The notes below the pieces were generated by a model. It saw nothing but the letters and a program-made list of their open reading frames with translations, was not told the origin of the DNA and did not search any database. Made by a program: the position numbers and the translations under genes. Shown piece by piece: positions 32,812 through 41,033 of a DNA stretch of 41,033 nucleotides (positions within the stretch are counted from its first letter, which is position 1; every line of letters starts with the position of its first letter). Source of the stretch: an uncultured Bacteroidales bacterium (GTDB taxonomy: Bacteria; Bacteroidota; Bacteroidia; Bacteroidales; Bacteroidaceae); the NCBI GenBank assembly GCA_902763865.1, contig CACWTR010000020.1, positions 1 to 41,033 on the forward strand, given 5' to 3'.

Positions 32812-33939
32812 CTATTCAAACAAACGAAGGACCTTCTCAATTATCGGTGCCATGTCGTAATACTTGTATTCTGCCAGACGTCCGCCAAACAGAACGTTCT
32901 CCTCCCGTTCTGCCAGGCTGGAGTAAGCCTTGGCCAGAGCATTGTTGCGCTCGTCGTTTATCGGGTAGAAAGGCTCCTGGCCGGGACGGCATTCGGAAGA
33001 ATACTCCTCCGAGACTACAGTCTTGGGATTGCGATACACCTCTTCCCCAAACATCTCAAAGTGCTTGTGCTCAATCGTGCGAGTGTATGGAACGTCGTGG
33101 CTCGTGTAGTTGACGACGGCGTTGCCCTGAAGGTTGGGCGTGTCGCAGACGTGTGTCCGGAAGCTGATTGTGCGCCAGTCTAACCTGCCCAGCCGATAGC
33201 CGAAGTATTCATCTATGGCGCCGGTATAGACCAGGTTCCTTGCCTTGTTCCTCCAGTTCCTGTAGTCCGTGCACGAGAAATCGGTGCCGGTCCTGCACTC
33301 TATGCCCTCCAGCAACCCTTCCGTCAGTTTGTTGTACCCGCCGATAGGGATGCCCTGATACGTGTCGTTGAAGTAGTTGTTGTCGAAAACCATGCGCACG
33401 GGCAGTCGCTTGATGATAAAGGCCGGAAGCTCGTGACAGGGCCGTCCCCATTGCTTCTCGGTATATTCCTTGATGAGCGTCTCGAATATATCCTTGCCGA
33501 CAAGCAGGAGAGCCTGCTCCCGGAGGTTGCGTGGCACGGAAACGCCTGCCTTCGTCATCTCTGTGCGGGCTTCTGCTTTCTGCTCCTCGATGATAGCCAT
33601 AGCCTCTTCCGGTGCAGTGACACCCCACATCTGGCAGAAGGTGTTCATGTTGAAGGGCAGGTTGAAGAGCTTGCCGTGATAGCATGCGACAGGGCTGTTG
33701 GTATAGCGGTTGAATGGCACAAACCGATTCACATAGTCCCACACCTCCTTGTTGTTCGTGTGGAAGATATGTGGGCCGTATTTGTGTACGTTGATGCCCT
33801 CCACACGCTCCTGGTAGATGTTACCGCCAAGGTGCGGGCGTTTGTCTATAACCAGGCATCTCTTTCCCCGACGCGTGGCTTCGTGGGCAAACGTAGCTCC
33901 GAACAGGCCGGAACCAACTATGAGATAGTCGTACATCAC
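32812..33939 (-). CDS. glf: UDP-galactopyranose mutase
   Basis: Glf converts UDP-galactopyranose to UDP-galactofuranose using reduced FAD. The 375-residue protein begins with the FAD-binding motif YLIVGSGLFGATFAHEA, followed by VIDKRPHLGGNIY. Further family marks are KYGPHIFHTNN near 54, WGRPCHELPAFIIKRLPVRM near 160, and FGGRLAEYKYYDMAPII at the end, which contacts FAD. Length and motifs are normal. Its presence implies galactofuranose in a surface glycan. It lies 59 bases after thiG with no visible promoter. Confidence 0.96.
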   Translation of the reverse strand: MMYDYLIVGSGLFGATFAHEATRRGKRCLVIDKRPHLGGNIYQERVEGINVHKYGPHIFHTNNKEVWDYVNRFVPFNRYTNSPVACYHGKLFNLPFNMNTFCQMWGVTAPEEAMAIIEEQKAEARTEMTKAGVSVPRNLREQALLLVGKDIFETLIKEYTEKQWGRPCHELPAFIIKRLPVRMVFDNNYFNDTYQGIPIGGYNKLTEGLLEGIECRTGTDFSCTDYRNWRNKARNLVYTGAIDEYFGYRLGRLDWRTISFRTHVCDTPNLQGNAVVNYTSHDVPYTRTIEHKHFEMFGEEVYRNPKTVVSEEYSSECRPGQEPFYPINDERNNALAKAYSSLAEREENVLFGGRLAEYKYYDMAPIIEKVLRLFE

Positions 33940-33998
33940 TTTCTGGGATGAGGCTAAGGAGTCTGGATGCTTGAAGGAATAGCTTATCTCGGGCAGGT

Positions 33999-34766
33999 TC
34001 AGAGGAAGGCGGTCAGCGGAGAACTGGCCTCGGCTTCGTTGCTGACAGCTCCGAGGCCTGCTTCGTAGGCTTCGCGACCTGCTATGACGGCCTGCCGGAA
34101 AGCGTCGGCCATGCGCACAGGGTCGCCGGAGACAGCGATGGCAGTGTTGACGAGACAGCAGTCTGCTCCCATCTCCATTGCCTCGGCAGCATGGCTGGGG
34201 GCTCCGATGCCGGCATCAACCACGACGGGCACCGTGGCTTGTTCGATGATAATTCCAAGGAAGTCCTTCATGCGCAACCCCTTGTTCGTCCCGATGGGAG
34301 CTGCAAGCGGCATCACCGTGGCAGCTCCTGCTTCCTCCAGATGCTTGCAGAGCGTGGGGTCAGCTTGGCAGTAGGGCAGCACGATGAAGCCCAGCTTGAC
34401 GAGTTCCTCCGTCGCTTTCAGCGTCTCGACAGAATCGGGCAGGAGATAGCGCGGGTCTGGATGAATCTCAAGCTTCAGCCAGTTCGTGCCGAAGGCTTCG
34501 CGAGCCATCTGTGCGGCAAAGACAGCTTCCTCGGCATTGCGGACACCGCTCGTGTTGGGCAGGAGCTGAATGTTGGGGTTCTGTGTGATGTGAGTCAGCA
34601 GGTCGTCGTGGGCATCGTTCAGTTCGACGCGCTTCATGGCAACCGTCACCATCTCAGTGCCCGATGCTTCTATGGCACGGGTCATGAGGTCGTTGTTGTT
34701 GAATTTTCCTGTCCCCAGGAACAGGCGCGAATTGAACTCGCGCCCTGCAATGGTCAGTTTCTTCAT
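33999..34766 (-). CDS. thiG: Thiazole synthase ThiG
   Basis: ThiG forms the thiazole phosphate of thiamine from deoxyxylulose-5-phosphate, dehydroglycine and sulfur carried by ThiS. The 255-residue protein has [10 protein letters not shown] near 16, the Schiff-base Lys98 in [12 protein letters not shown], and the phosphate-binding [21 protein letters not shown]. It follows thiE by 2 bases. The usual partners ThiH or ThiO (dehydroglycine supply) and ThiF (ThiS activation) are not in the window. Confidence 0.96.
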   Translation of the reverse strand: MKKLTIAGREFNSRLFLGTGKFNNNDLMTRAIEASGTEMVTVAMKRVELNDAHDDLLTHITQNPNIQLLPNTSGVRNAEEAVFAAQMAREAFGTNWLKLEIHPDPRYLLPDSVETLKATEELVKLGFIVLPYCQADPTLCKHLEEAGAATVMPLAAPIGTNKGLRMKDFLGIIIEQATVPVVVDAGIGAPSHAAEAMEMGADCCLVNTAIAVSGDPVRMADAFRQAVIAGREAYEAGLGAVSNEAEASSPLTAFL

Positions 34767-34768
34767 GA

Positions 34769-35386
34769 TTATTGGATGATAGCTCTCAGTCTGTTTATCT
34801 CTTCTGCTGGATTGTCTGCCCGCAGGATGGCACCGGAGAGGGCGATGCCGGCAATGCCTGTCTGCATGAGGGCGGAAACGTCGGCGGAGGTGATGCCGCC
34901 AATGGCTACGACGGGAATGTCGATGCCTGCCTCGCGAACTTGCTGCATGATGCGCCGATAGCCATCGATGCCAAGGACGGGCGACAGCTTTTCTTTCGTC
35001 GTGGTGAAACGGAACGGTCCGAGGCCGATATAGTTGGCTGATGCATGGAAGTGCTCTCGGATGTCCTCGAAGGTGTTGGCCGTTCCACCGATGATGGCCT
35101 CAGGTCCGAGGATTCGCCTGGCTTCGCGGATAGGCATGTCATTCTTGCCCAGGTGCACTCCGTCGGCACCGAGCTCGCCAACCAACTCGACGCGGTCGTC
35201 GATGATGAACGTGGCGTGATAGGCGGTGCAAAGCTTGCGTACTTCTGCCCCGACGCGGAGAAAGTCCGTGTCCGTTGCATCCTTCATGCGAAGCTGCACC
35301 CATCTGATTCCGCCTTCCAGGACGAGCCGTATGCCGTCTAGATAGGTGTAGCGTTCCGTATGGTGTGAAATGAATTGTACCATCAT
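34769..35386 (-). CDS. thiE: Thiamine-phosphate synthase ThiE
   Basis: ThiE joins the pyrimidine (HMP-PP) and thiazole phosphates to thiamine phosphate. The 205-residue protein has [13 protein letters not shown] near 31, [25 protein letters not shown] in the middle and [12 protein letters not shown] near 165, all TIM-barrel phosphate or substrate loops of the family. The start is the ATG overlapping the thiS stop (35386-35383, ATGA); the next codon is also ATG and may serve instead. The longer frame to 35449 lies inside thiS and is not used. Confidence 0.93.
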   Translation of the reverse strand: MMVQFISHHTERYTYLDGIRLVLEGGIRWVQLRMKDATDTDFLRVGAEVRKLCTAYHATFIIDDRVELVGELGADGVHLGKNDMPIREARRILGPEAIIGGTANTFEDIREHFHASANYIGLGPFRFTTTKEKLSPVLGIDGYRRIMQQVREAGIDIPVVAIGGITSADVSALMQTGIAGIALSGAILRADNPAEEINRLRAIIQ

Positions 35387-35580
35387 CCTCCGCAGGCAGC
35401 TTTGATGACGACGATTTGTTGTCCTTCGCAGAGGGGGGTCTGTTCCCAAAGCTCACGCGGCACCATCTTGCCATTGACGGCAACGGCTACTCCCCTTTCG
35501 GGCAGGGAGAGCTGTGCGGCAAGTGCATTCAGGTTGGACAGCTCGGTTGTCACAGGTTTGTTGTTGATGTATATTTCCAT
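35383..35580 (-). CDS. thiS: Thiamine biosynthesis sulfur carrier ThiS
   Basis: A 65-residue ubiquitin-like protein that ends in the required Gly-Gly (VVIKAACGG), to which sulfur is attached as thiocarboxylate before use by ThiG. GVAVAVNGKMVPRELW in the middle matches the family beta strand. It is 24 bases after thiD, which leaves no room for a TPP riboswitch. Confidence 0.96.
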   Translation of the reverse strand: MEIYINNKPVTTELSNLNALAAQLSLPERGVAVAVNGKMVPRELWEQTPLCEGQQIVVIKAACGG

Positions 35581-35604
35581 TCCGATATTCTTCTTTAGTC
35601 GTTC

Positions 35605-36417
35605 CTATTCAGTTATCTGCCAGAGGTGGTTCACGGGTCCGTGGCCGTGACCAGTCAAGTAGTCGGCACCGGAGAGGATGGCACCGGCAATGAACTTCTT
35701 TGCTTCCAGGGCAGCTTCTTTCGTCGTCATGCCTTTAGCCAGGCATGCGGCCAGGGCCGAGGAAAGCGTGCATCCCGTGCCGTGGGTGTTTTGTGTCGGT
35801 ATTCTCTTTGAGGGCAACTCAAGCAGTTCGCCTGTCTCTGCGTCGTAGAGGTAGTCCGTGAGTTGGTTATCGGAAAGGTGTCCAGCCTTGAGGAGTACCG
35901 ACACTCCGTACATTGACGCGAGTCTTCGGGCAGCGTCGGGCAGGTCTTCCTGCGAATTCAGCCTCTTGCCTCCAAGCAGAATTTCAGCTTCGGGAATGTT
36001 GGGGGTTATGACGCGTGCCAGGGGAATCAAGTCAGCCTGAAGCGATGTGACAGCATCTTCTTCCAGGAGCTGATGCCCGCTTGTCGAGACCATTACGGGG
36101 TCTATGACCAGATTGCTCACCTTGTGCCTTCGCAGCATTTGGCTGACGGCAAGCACCGTCTCAGCAGAATGCAGCATGCCCGTCTTCACGGCATCTGCTC
36201 CGATGTCGCTCAGCACTGCTTCTATCTGACCTCGGATGATGTCAACAGGAACAGGATGGACGGCCTCCACGCCGACGGTGTTCTGCACGGTGACAGCTGT
36301 GATGGCGGTGCTGGCATAGCAACCCAGGGCTGTGATCGTCTTGATGTCTGCCTGGATGCCTGCGCCGCCGCCGCTGTCGCTGCCGGCTATGGAGAGAACT
36401 CGGTTGTAGCGTTTCAT
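35605..36417 (-). CDS. thiD: Hydroxymethylpyrimidine/phosphomethylpyrimidine kinase ThiD
   Basis: ThiD phosphorylates HMP to HMP-PP. The 270-residue ribokinase-fold protein has LSIAGSDSGGGAGIQADIKT at the start (substrate-binding), VIDPVMVSTSGHQLL near 105, and TQNTHGTGCTLSSALAA with the catalytic Asp replaced in the usual ThiD fashion (HGTGC, Cys form). It overlaps the DUF4491 gene by 4 bases and leads thiS-thiE-thiG. Confidence 0.95.
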   Translation of the reverse strand: MKRYNRVLSIAGSDSGGGAGIQADIKTITALGCYASTAITAVTVQNTVGVEAVHPVPVDIIRGQIEAVLSDIGADAVKTGMLHSAETVLAVSQMLRRHKVSNLVIDPVMVSTSGHQLLEEDAVTSLQADLIPLARVITPNIPEAEILLGGKRLNSQEDLPDAARRLASMYGVSVLLKAGHLSDNQLTDYLYDAETGELLELPSKRIPTQNTHGTGCTLSSALAACLAKGMTTKEAALEAKKFIAGAILSGADYLTGHGHGPVNHLWQITE

Positions 36418-36704
36418 GGCTCAGAGCGTTTGGGGTTCTTCGGGAACCAGCCTTTGCGGACACGTTCACGTTGCTGGAAGAGCTCCAGTATGGACCAGAA
36501 GCACGAGAAGCTGAACACGCCGAGAATGACGGAAACATATATGCTCTCGACGTACAGCGAACCAAAGCATCCTGCTATGCCAAGGAGAAGGAACATCGGC
36601 CAGCAGCGTACGCCGAAGTAGTATTCACTCTTGATGACGAGGGGATGAAATACACCGATGCACAGGAAAGTTGCAAGGCCGAGGATGATACCGTGATAGT
36701 TCAT
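36414..36704 (-). CDS. DUF4491-type small membrane protein
   Basis: The 96-residue protein has three hydrophobic helices (about 5-22, 33-50, 53-74). Between the first two lies HPLVIKSEYYFGVRCWPMFLLLG, a conserved DUF4491 segment. The C-terminus is basic and soluble. Common in Bacteroidales, no known function. It overlaps thiD (ATGA) and follows the C69 peptidase by 9 bases; a transport role linked to thiamine precursors is conceivable but unsupported. Confidence 0.8.
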   Translation of the reverse strand: MNYHGIILGLATFLCIGVFHPLVIKSEYYFGVRCWPMFLLLGIAGCFGSLYVESIYVSVILGVFSFSCFWSILELFQQRERVRKGWFPKNPKRSEP

Positions 36705-36713
36705 GTCGTTCTT

Positions 36714-38366
36714 CTACTCTGGCATTTCGTAACGTTTACCTGTCTGCCGGACAATCTGGCGGCGGAAGTTCTCGGGATAGCCTGGGCGCAGTACGGGACG
36801 CGGGTCGCCTCCGGGAGTCTTCTCGTACTGTCCGTTCTCGTCCACGCGCTTGACGGCCATGTCGTTGTACTTCACGATGATGAGCTGTGCGAGTTGGTTC
36901 CATTCGTCCATCATTCCGCCGGCGATGCGATGGCTGTAGGCTGAGAGGAACTTGACGGCATCGGCTTGGCTCATGGCTGCTGCCTTGTTCTCGATGTCGG
37001 CCTGCAGTGAATTGTAGTCTGCCTCGAGGCGGTCACGCACCTTCTGGAGTTCGGGGAAGAGCACGTTGTAGCGCAGATAAACCATGTTGCTGACCCAGTT
37101 CTCCACCCAGTAGGCAGAGCGTGTGGAGAAGTGGAAGGCATCGGCGGTTGACTTGTCATAACATTCCGGGGCTTGCGTCATGTGGCAATAGACGGGCGTG
37201 AAGGCCACCATGTTTGCCTCGTCGTTGGCAAACCATGTCAGTCCGCCGATGTGGTCGGGGAGCCAGGAGCGCATTTGGCTGACATAGACGCATGCTGACT
37301 GCTGGGTGCTGATGGGGCGCTCGTTGAAGTACTTCTTCCCGTCCACCTCGAAGCTCAGCGGGGTGGGGCGGTAGGGCATTTCCCATGCTCCCATGCCGAT
37401 GTCTTCGGTCAGGGACATTGGGGTTCCTTCGTAGTGGTCGCGCATCATGTTCTTTACGTCCTGGGCGGAGAGGGGGGCTTTGGGTTTCATGTAGAGTGGC
37501 ATGACCTTGCCTTTCGTGTCGCCCATTGCATAGGAGAGGTATGGGGCCATGTCCTCGGCTGCGTGGCGGTTGTAGAAGCTCCAGATTCGTGCCTCGCAAT
37601 AGCGCAGGGCGCCAAAGTCGGCGGGAGCGTAAGCATTTGCAAACGAGAAGTCTGCATCTTTGCCGCTGAAGTAGCCCTTTTCGCGGGCAAAACTAATGAC
37701 GTCCTTGGCATAGAGGCAATTCTTCTTGTCCTTGAGCGGGAACTGGTGGATGCGGCTTTGGTTGGCATGACCGCTGATGCAGTCGTCCGGAATGCGTACA
37801 GCCACCCAGACGGCCCCCTTGCGCCCGGGTCCTTTGCCTATCATCTCCAGCACCCAGACCTCGTTGGGATCGGCGATGCTGAAGCTCTCCCCTTCGCTCT
37901 CGTAGCCGTACTTCTCGGTCAGGTCGGTCATGACCTGAATGGCTTCGCGTGCGGTCTTGGCTCGCTGGAGTGTGAGGACCATGAGCGACCCGTAGTCGAG
38001 CAGGCCCGAGATGGTGTCGGTCAGCTCAGGCCGTCCGCCGAAGGTCGTTTCGTGGATGGTGAGCTGGTACTCGTTCATCAGTCCGACGATGCCGTATGTG
38101 TGAGGCACTTCCGGTATTTCACCCAGGTAGTTGCTCGTTTCGTAGTGATAGAGGGGGTGCATTGTTCCGGCAGGGTGGTCGGCGGCTGGAATCACGCGCA
38201 ACGGCTCGTAGGAGCCATAGGAGTCCTGACTGTAGGAAATGATGACGCTGCCGTCCGTGGAGGCTTTCTTGCCGACAATCAGGTTCGTGCAGGCAAGTGC
38301 GGGATTGTACAGGGCGCAGTGGAACGCGATGAACAATGTGCCCAGAGCTATTGATAGGTTTCTCAT
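36714..38366 (-). CDS. C69 family dipeptidase (PepD-like)
   Basis: The 550-residue protein belongs to the Ntn-hydrolase C69 family. A signal-like N-terminus (LSIALGTLFIAFHCALYNPALA) ends exactly at Cys26, which in this family becomes the N-terminal nucleophile after cleavage (CTNLIVGKKASTDGS). Further family segments are GIVGLMNEYQLTIHETTFGG near 92 and SFSIADPNEVWVLEMIGKG near 160. Members cut dipeptides; this one is probably periplasmic. It follows the TPR gene by 27 bases. Confidence 0.9.
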   Translation of the reverse strand: MRNLSIALGTLFIAFHCALYNPALACTNLIVGKKASTDGSVIISYSQDSYGSYEPLRVIPAADHPAGTMHPLYHYETSNYLGEIPEVPHTYGIVGLMNEYQLTIHETTFGGRPELTDTISGLLDYGSLMVLTLQRAKTAREAIQVMTDLTEKYGYESEGESFSIADPNEVWVLEMIGKGPGRKGAVWVAVRIPDDCISGHANQSRIHQFPLKDKKNCLYAKDVISFAREKGYFSGKDADFSFANAYAPADFGALRYCEARIWSFYNRHAAEDMAPYLSYAMGDTKGKVMPLYMKPKAPLSAQDVKNMMRDHYEGTPMSLTEDIGMGAWEMPYRPTPLSFEVDGKKYFNERPISTQQSACVYVSQMRSWLPDHIGGLTWFANDEANMVAFTPVYCHMTQAPECYDKSTADAFHFSTRSAYWVENWVSNMVYLRYNVLFPELQKVRDRLEADYNSLQADIENKAAAMSQADAVKFLSAYSHRIAGGMMDEWNQLAQLIIVKYNDMAVKRVDENGQYEKTPGGDPRPVLRPGYPENFRRQIVRQTGKRYEMPE

Positions 38367-38393
38367 CTTTGTGTTGGTTGTGGCTTTGTCTGT

Positions 38394-39908
38394 TTATGAC
38401 TTGGAAGTGGTGTTCTCTGACTCGGTGTTGTCGGCGGAAAGGCCGCCGTCTTCGCTGAACGACTCGGGGAAGACGCCGTGAATCTCCTTGTAGGCATAGG
38501 CGTAGTAGTCCTCGGGAGGGATGCCGGGGAAGCGGTCGCGGAAGAGAAGGATGGTTGCGTTGCGGTCGCAGTATGGTGACATCTGAAGGAATTTCAGGAA
38601 GTTTTCCATGTCGTTCAGGTGCAGATAGCAGGCGGCGATATGTGGTACGACGAACTTGCCTTCCTGCGTTCCGTAGTACGACCAGATTTCGTCGAACAGT
38701 TCGATGGCGCAGGTGTAGTAGCCTGCATTGCTGTAGATTACGGCGATGTTGAAGAAGGTTTCGCCCTTCTCGGGAGTCTTTTCCATCGCTTTGCAGAAGT
38801 ACTTCTCTGCTTCCTTTATCTTGTGACTCTGGAGGTAGATGTCTGCCTTCGTCAGGTCGTATCTCCACAGTTCCAGGCTGTCGCAGGTTTCCCTTGCCTT
38901 GTCGATGGCCTCCAGTGCTTCGGCGGTCCTGTCCATGCGGCATAGTGCATAGGCCCGCATCTGGAATATCTGCGGCAGGTCGGCCTTGCGCCCGGGCAGT
39001 TTCTGTGCGTACTGCTCTGCTTTGTCGAGCAGGGGCAGCACCTCCTTGTATCGCTCTTCGCTGTTCAGGCAGAGGGCGAGTGAAAGCTGGACGCTGAGGT
39101 CGTCGGGCTGCGCTTCGAGATACTGCTTGTATTGCTCGATGGCGGCATCCATCTGCTCGTCGCGCATATAGGCGTTACCCTTCATGAGGACGGCATTGCT
39201 GTCCTGCGGATTGATGGCGAGTGCGTAGTCGGCGGCTTCCAGTGCCTCGGGGTACATGTCGAGTGCCACGTAGGTCTCGGCCAGGAGATTCCAGGCTTCC
39301 GAGTTGTAGGGGTCGGCTTCCAGTATCTCCTTGAGCATCGGCAGTGCATCCTCGTAGTTGTCGAGCCCCATCAGTATCTCGGCCTCCATGATGGGGAGCT
39401 GCGGATGGGTGGGGAAGGTGTCGCGGAGGCGTCCGAGCCATTCCTCGGCCAGTTCCCATTGGTCGTAGTCCATGAAGATGGAAACGCAATCGTAGAGATA
39501 CGTGTCGAGGCAGTCTTGCATTTCCGCCATGTTCCCGAGCAGGAAGTCGGAGGCGCTGTCGGCCTGCCCTTCCTTGATGAGCAGTTCGGCGCGGATGTAG
39601 ATGACCTCGCTGTCATCCTGCTCCGTGATGGCCTCGATGATGCTGCGTGCTTCGTCAAGCTGGCCGTAGAACATCTTCTGTCGGGCAAGGAAAATCTGCG
39701 GATCGACGCTGTCCGGATGCATGTCGATGGCTGCCTGTATGGCCTGGTTGGCCTTGGCATCCTGCTTCCCGGTCATGTAGTATTCGGCGATGTCGGTCAG
39801 CTCGTCTGCCTCCAGATAGGGCACGTGCCCTTCCGATACGGCTTTCTCGTAGCGGTGCAGGAGACGGAGAAAGTGGCGCGACTGATAGTACTTGTTGTTC
39901 TCTTCCAT
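38394..39908 (-). CDS. Tetratricopeptide repeat protein
   Basis: The 504-residue soluble protein has no signal peptide and is built of about ten TPR-like helical pairs, for example PYNSEAWNLLAETYVALDMYPEALEAADYAL (about 198-230), SNAVLMKGNAYMRDEQMDAAIEQYKQYLEAQP and GETFFNIAVIYSNAGYYTCAIELFDEIW. The last 30 residues are acidic and low complexity. TPR proteins act as binding scaffolds; no partner is evident. It lies downstream of glnS, from which it is separated by a 22-bp tandem repeat. Confidence 0.85.
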   Translation of the reverse strand: MEENNKYYQSRHFLRLLHRYEKAVSEGHVPYLEADELTDIAEYYMTGKQDAKANQAIQAAIDMHPDSVDPQIFLARQKMFYGQLDEARSIIEAITEQDDSEVIYIRAELLIKEGQADSASDFLLGNMAEMQDCLDTYLYDCVSIFMDYDQWELAEEWLGRLRDTFPTHPQLPIMEAEILMGLDNYEDALPMLKEILEADPYNSEAWNLLAETYVALDMYPEALEAADYALAINPQDSNAVLMKGNAYMRDEQMDAAIEQYKQYLEAQPDDLSVQLSLALCLNSEERYKEVLPLLDKAEQYAQKLPGRKADLPQIFQMRAYALCRMDRTAEALEAIDKARETCDSLELWRYDLTKADIYLQSHKIKEAEKYFCKAMEKTPEKGETFFNIAVIYSNAGYYTCAIELFDEIWSYYGTQEGKFVVPHIAACYLHLNDMENFLKFLQMSPYCDRNATILLFRDRFPGIPPEDYYAYAYKEIHGVFPESFSEDGGLSADNTESENTTSKS

Positions 39909-39954
39909 TGGCTGGTTTTTTGGCTTCTCGTGAGTTGTCGGCTGCCGACGGCAC

Positions 39955-40070
39955 GTGAGCCGTTGGCTTGTGACTCGTGAGCCGTTGGCTTGTGACTCGT
40001 GAGTCGTTGGCTTGTGACTCGTGAGCCGTTGGCTTGTGACTCGTGAGCCGTTGGCTTATGACTCGTGAGT
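39955..40070. repeat. 22-bp tandem repeat between glnS and the TPR gene
   Basis: Five full copies of GTGAGYCGTTGGCTTGTGACTC start at 39955, 39977, 39999, 40021 and 40043, followed by a partial copy at 40065. Variation is almost only C/T at the sixth base, plus one G/A. Junctions form GACTC-GT-GAGTC near-palindromes. A diverged copy precedes at about 39929. Confidence 0.92.
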
Positions 40071-40098
40071 CGTTTTGGCGCGACTTGCGTTCCAGTGT

Positions 40099-41033
40099 CT
40101 ATTTCTTAGCCCAGGTGTCCTTCAGGCCAACGGTTTTGTTGAAGACGGGGTGCTGTGGTGTGCTGTCGGTATCGACGTTGAAGTAGCCGATTCGCTGGAA
40201 CTGCAGGTAGCTGAGGGCAGGCATGGTCAGGGCGAACTCCTCGACGTAGCAGTTCTTCAGGACGGTGAGGCTGTCGGGGTTGATGATTTGCTTCATGGCC
40301 GTCACCGCGTCGCAGTCCTGCGCCTCGCGTATTGCAGCCAGTTCGTCGCGCGGGTTCTCAACCTTCCAGAGCCTGTCGTAGAGCCGTACTTCAGCTTGTA
40401 CGGCATGCTGGCAGCTGACCCAGTGCAGTGTCTTGCCCTTGATTTTGCGGTCTGCGCCGGGCATGCCGCTGCGCGTGTCGGGGTCGTAGGTGCACTGAAT
40501 CTCCGTGACGTTGCCGTCGGCATCCTTGGTGCAGCCGGTACACATTATTATATATGCGTTCTTCAGGCGCACTTCCTTGCCCGGGGCCAGGCGCATGAAC
40601 TTCTTCTCTGCCTCTTCCTGGAAGTCGTCGCGTTCTATCCAAAGTTCGCGGCTGAAGGCAACCTGGTGCGTTCCGTCGGCTTCGTTCTCGGGGTTGTTGA
40701 CGGCAGTAAGCATCTCGACCTGACCTTCGGGATAGTTCGTGATGACAACCTTGACGGGATTGAGCACAGCGCTGACGCGGATGGCGCGGCTGTTGAGGTC
40801 ATCGCGGGCGGCACTCTCCAGCAGGGCCATCTCGTTGAGGGCATCGAAGGTGGTGTAGCCAATTTTGCGGATGAAGCCGCGGATGCTTTCCGGACTGTAT
40901 CCGCGACGGCGGAAGCCGCAGATGGTCGGCATGCGGGGGTCGTCCCAACCGCTGACCAGTCCCTCCTTGACGAGGGCCAGCAGGTTGCGCTTGCTCATCA
41001 GCGTATAGCTGAGGTTAAGCTTGTTGAACTCCG
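40099..41033 (-). CDS. glnS: Glutamine--tRNA ligase, 5' end outside the window
   Basis: GlnRS charges tRNA-Gln. The frame continues past the ATG at 40998 to the window edge and reads EFNKLNLSYTLMSKRN, with LMSKR as the KMSKS-type ATP loop, so the internal ATG is not the start. What is visible (about 311 residues) is the end of the catalytic core (WDDPRMPTICGFRRRGYSPESIRGF) and the two beta-barrel anticodon-binding domains (IECTYDPDTRSG-like segment, HWVSCQHAVQAEVRLYDRLW). The complete protein is normally about 560 residues. Confidence 0.96.
   Translation of the reverse strand, partial: EFNKLNLSYTLMSKRNLLALVKEGLVSGWDDPRMPTICGFRRRGYSPESIRGFIRKIGYTTFDALNEMALLESAARDDLNSRAIRVSAVLNPVKVVITNYPEGQVEMLTAVNNPENEADGTHQVAFSRELWIERDDFQEEAEKKFMRLAPGKEVRLKNAYIIMCTGCTKDADGNVTEIQCTYDPDTRSGMPGADRKIKGKTLHWVSCQHAVQAEVRLYDRLWKVENPRDELAAIREAQDCDAVTAMKQIINPDSLTVLKNCYVEEFALTMPALSYLQFQRIGYFNVDTDSTPQHPVFNKTVGLKDTWAKK

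Noticed and set aside
35581-35604. TPP riboswitch before thiS
   Set aside because: Only 24 bases separate thiD and thiS, and there is no room before thiD either (9 bases between the C69 gene and DUF4491).
40998-40998. ATG as the glnS start
   Set aside because: The frame upstream to the window edge encodes conserved GlnRS residues (EFNKLNLSYTL), so this Met is internal.

Overview
The window looks like chromosome of a Bacteroidales bacterium, most likely a Prevotella-type genome. The evidence is: promoters of the Bacteroidetes kind (TTTG, about 19 bases, TAnnTTTG) in front of many genes and few Shine-Dalgarno sites; a fused NfnA/GltA-type oxidoreductase; an RprX/RprY-like two-component system; an EF-G2-like paralogue; DUF4827, DUF4491, DUF3784 and DUF4595-like proteins; and a secreted multidomain GH76 protein with a Prevotella-style C-terminal tail. 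Genus is an inference. No rRNA, tRNA, CRISPR array, transposase or prophage was found.

Layout, left to right. Nearly everything is on the minus strand. 82-1431 is mnmE. 8160 down to 1869 is a tightly packed six-gene run: flavoprotein oxidoreductase, DMT/DUF486 membrane protein, WD40-like periplasmic protein, nucleoside phosphorylase, DUF3784 membrane protein, threonine aldolase. Two plus-strand genes follow: a 77-residue helicase-associated-domain microprotein and a secreted DUF4595-like protein. Next come menA, a CPBP protease and serS, behind rplU-rpmA. Then manA with a RecQ C-terminus lacking the helicase, the rprXY pair, an EF-G paralogue with altered GTPase motifs, hemW with a DUF4827 lipoprotein, and the 1262-residue GH76 protein. 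metA, a U32 peptidase and a zinc-ribbon membrane protein form an overlapping operon. From 41033 down to 30110 the genes are nearly contiguous: glnS (partial), a TPR protein, a C69 dipeptidase, DUF4491, thiD-thiS-thiE-thiG, then glf, gtrA, a GT2 glycosyltransferase and a polytopic GT-C-like protein. The last four look like a unit that makes UDP-galactofuranose and transfers a lipid-linked sugar outside the membrane.

The least explained part of the window is its repeats. Four intergenic spacers (near 1777, 8706, 15723 and 30001) each hold three or four short palindromes repeated every 21-22 bp. Arm sequence differs between loci, but at the two related loci the arms are kept while the loops differ. 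All four lie after the stop codon of one gene and before the promoter of the next. Separately, low-complexity or palindromic repeats are inserted in frame into serS, the oxidoreductase and the U32 peptidase, and a 22-bp tandem repeat precedes the TPR gene.

Other points of interest are the EF-G paralogue that has lost the catalytic His, a MetA whose residue 111 predicts acetyl-CoA use, and a likely leaderless rprX promoter that overlaps the preceding terminator.
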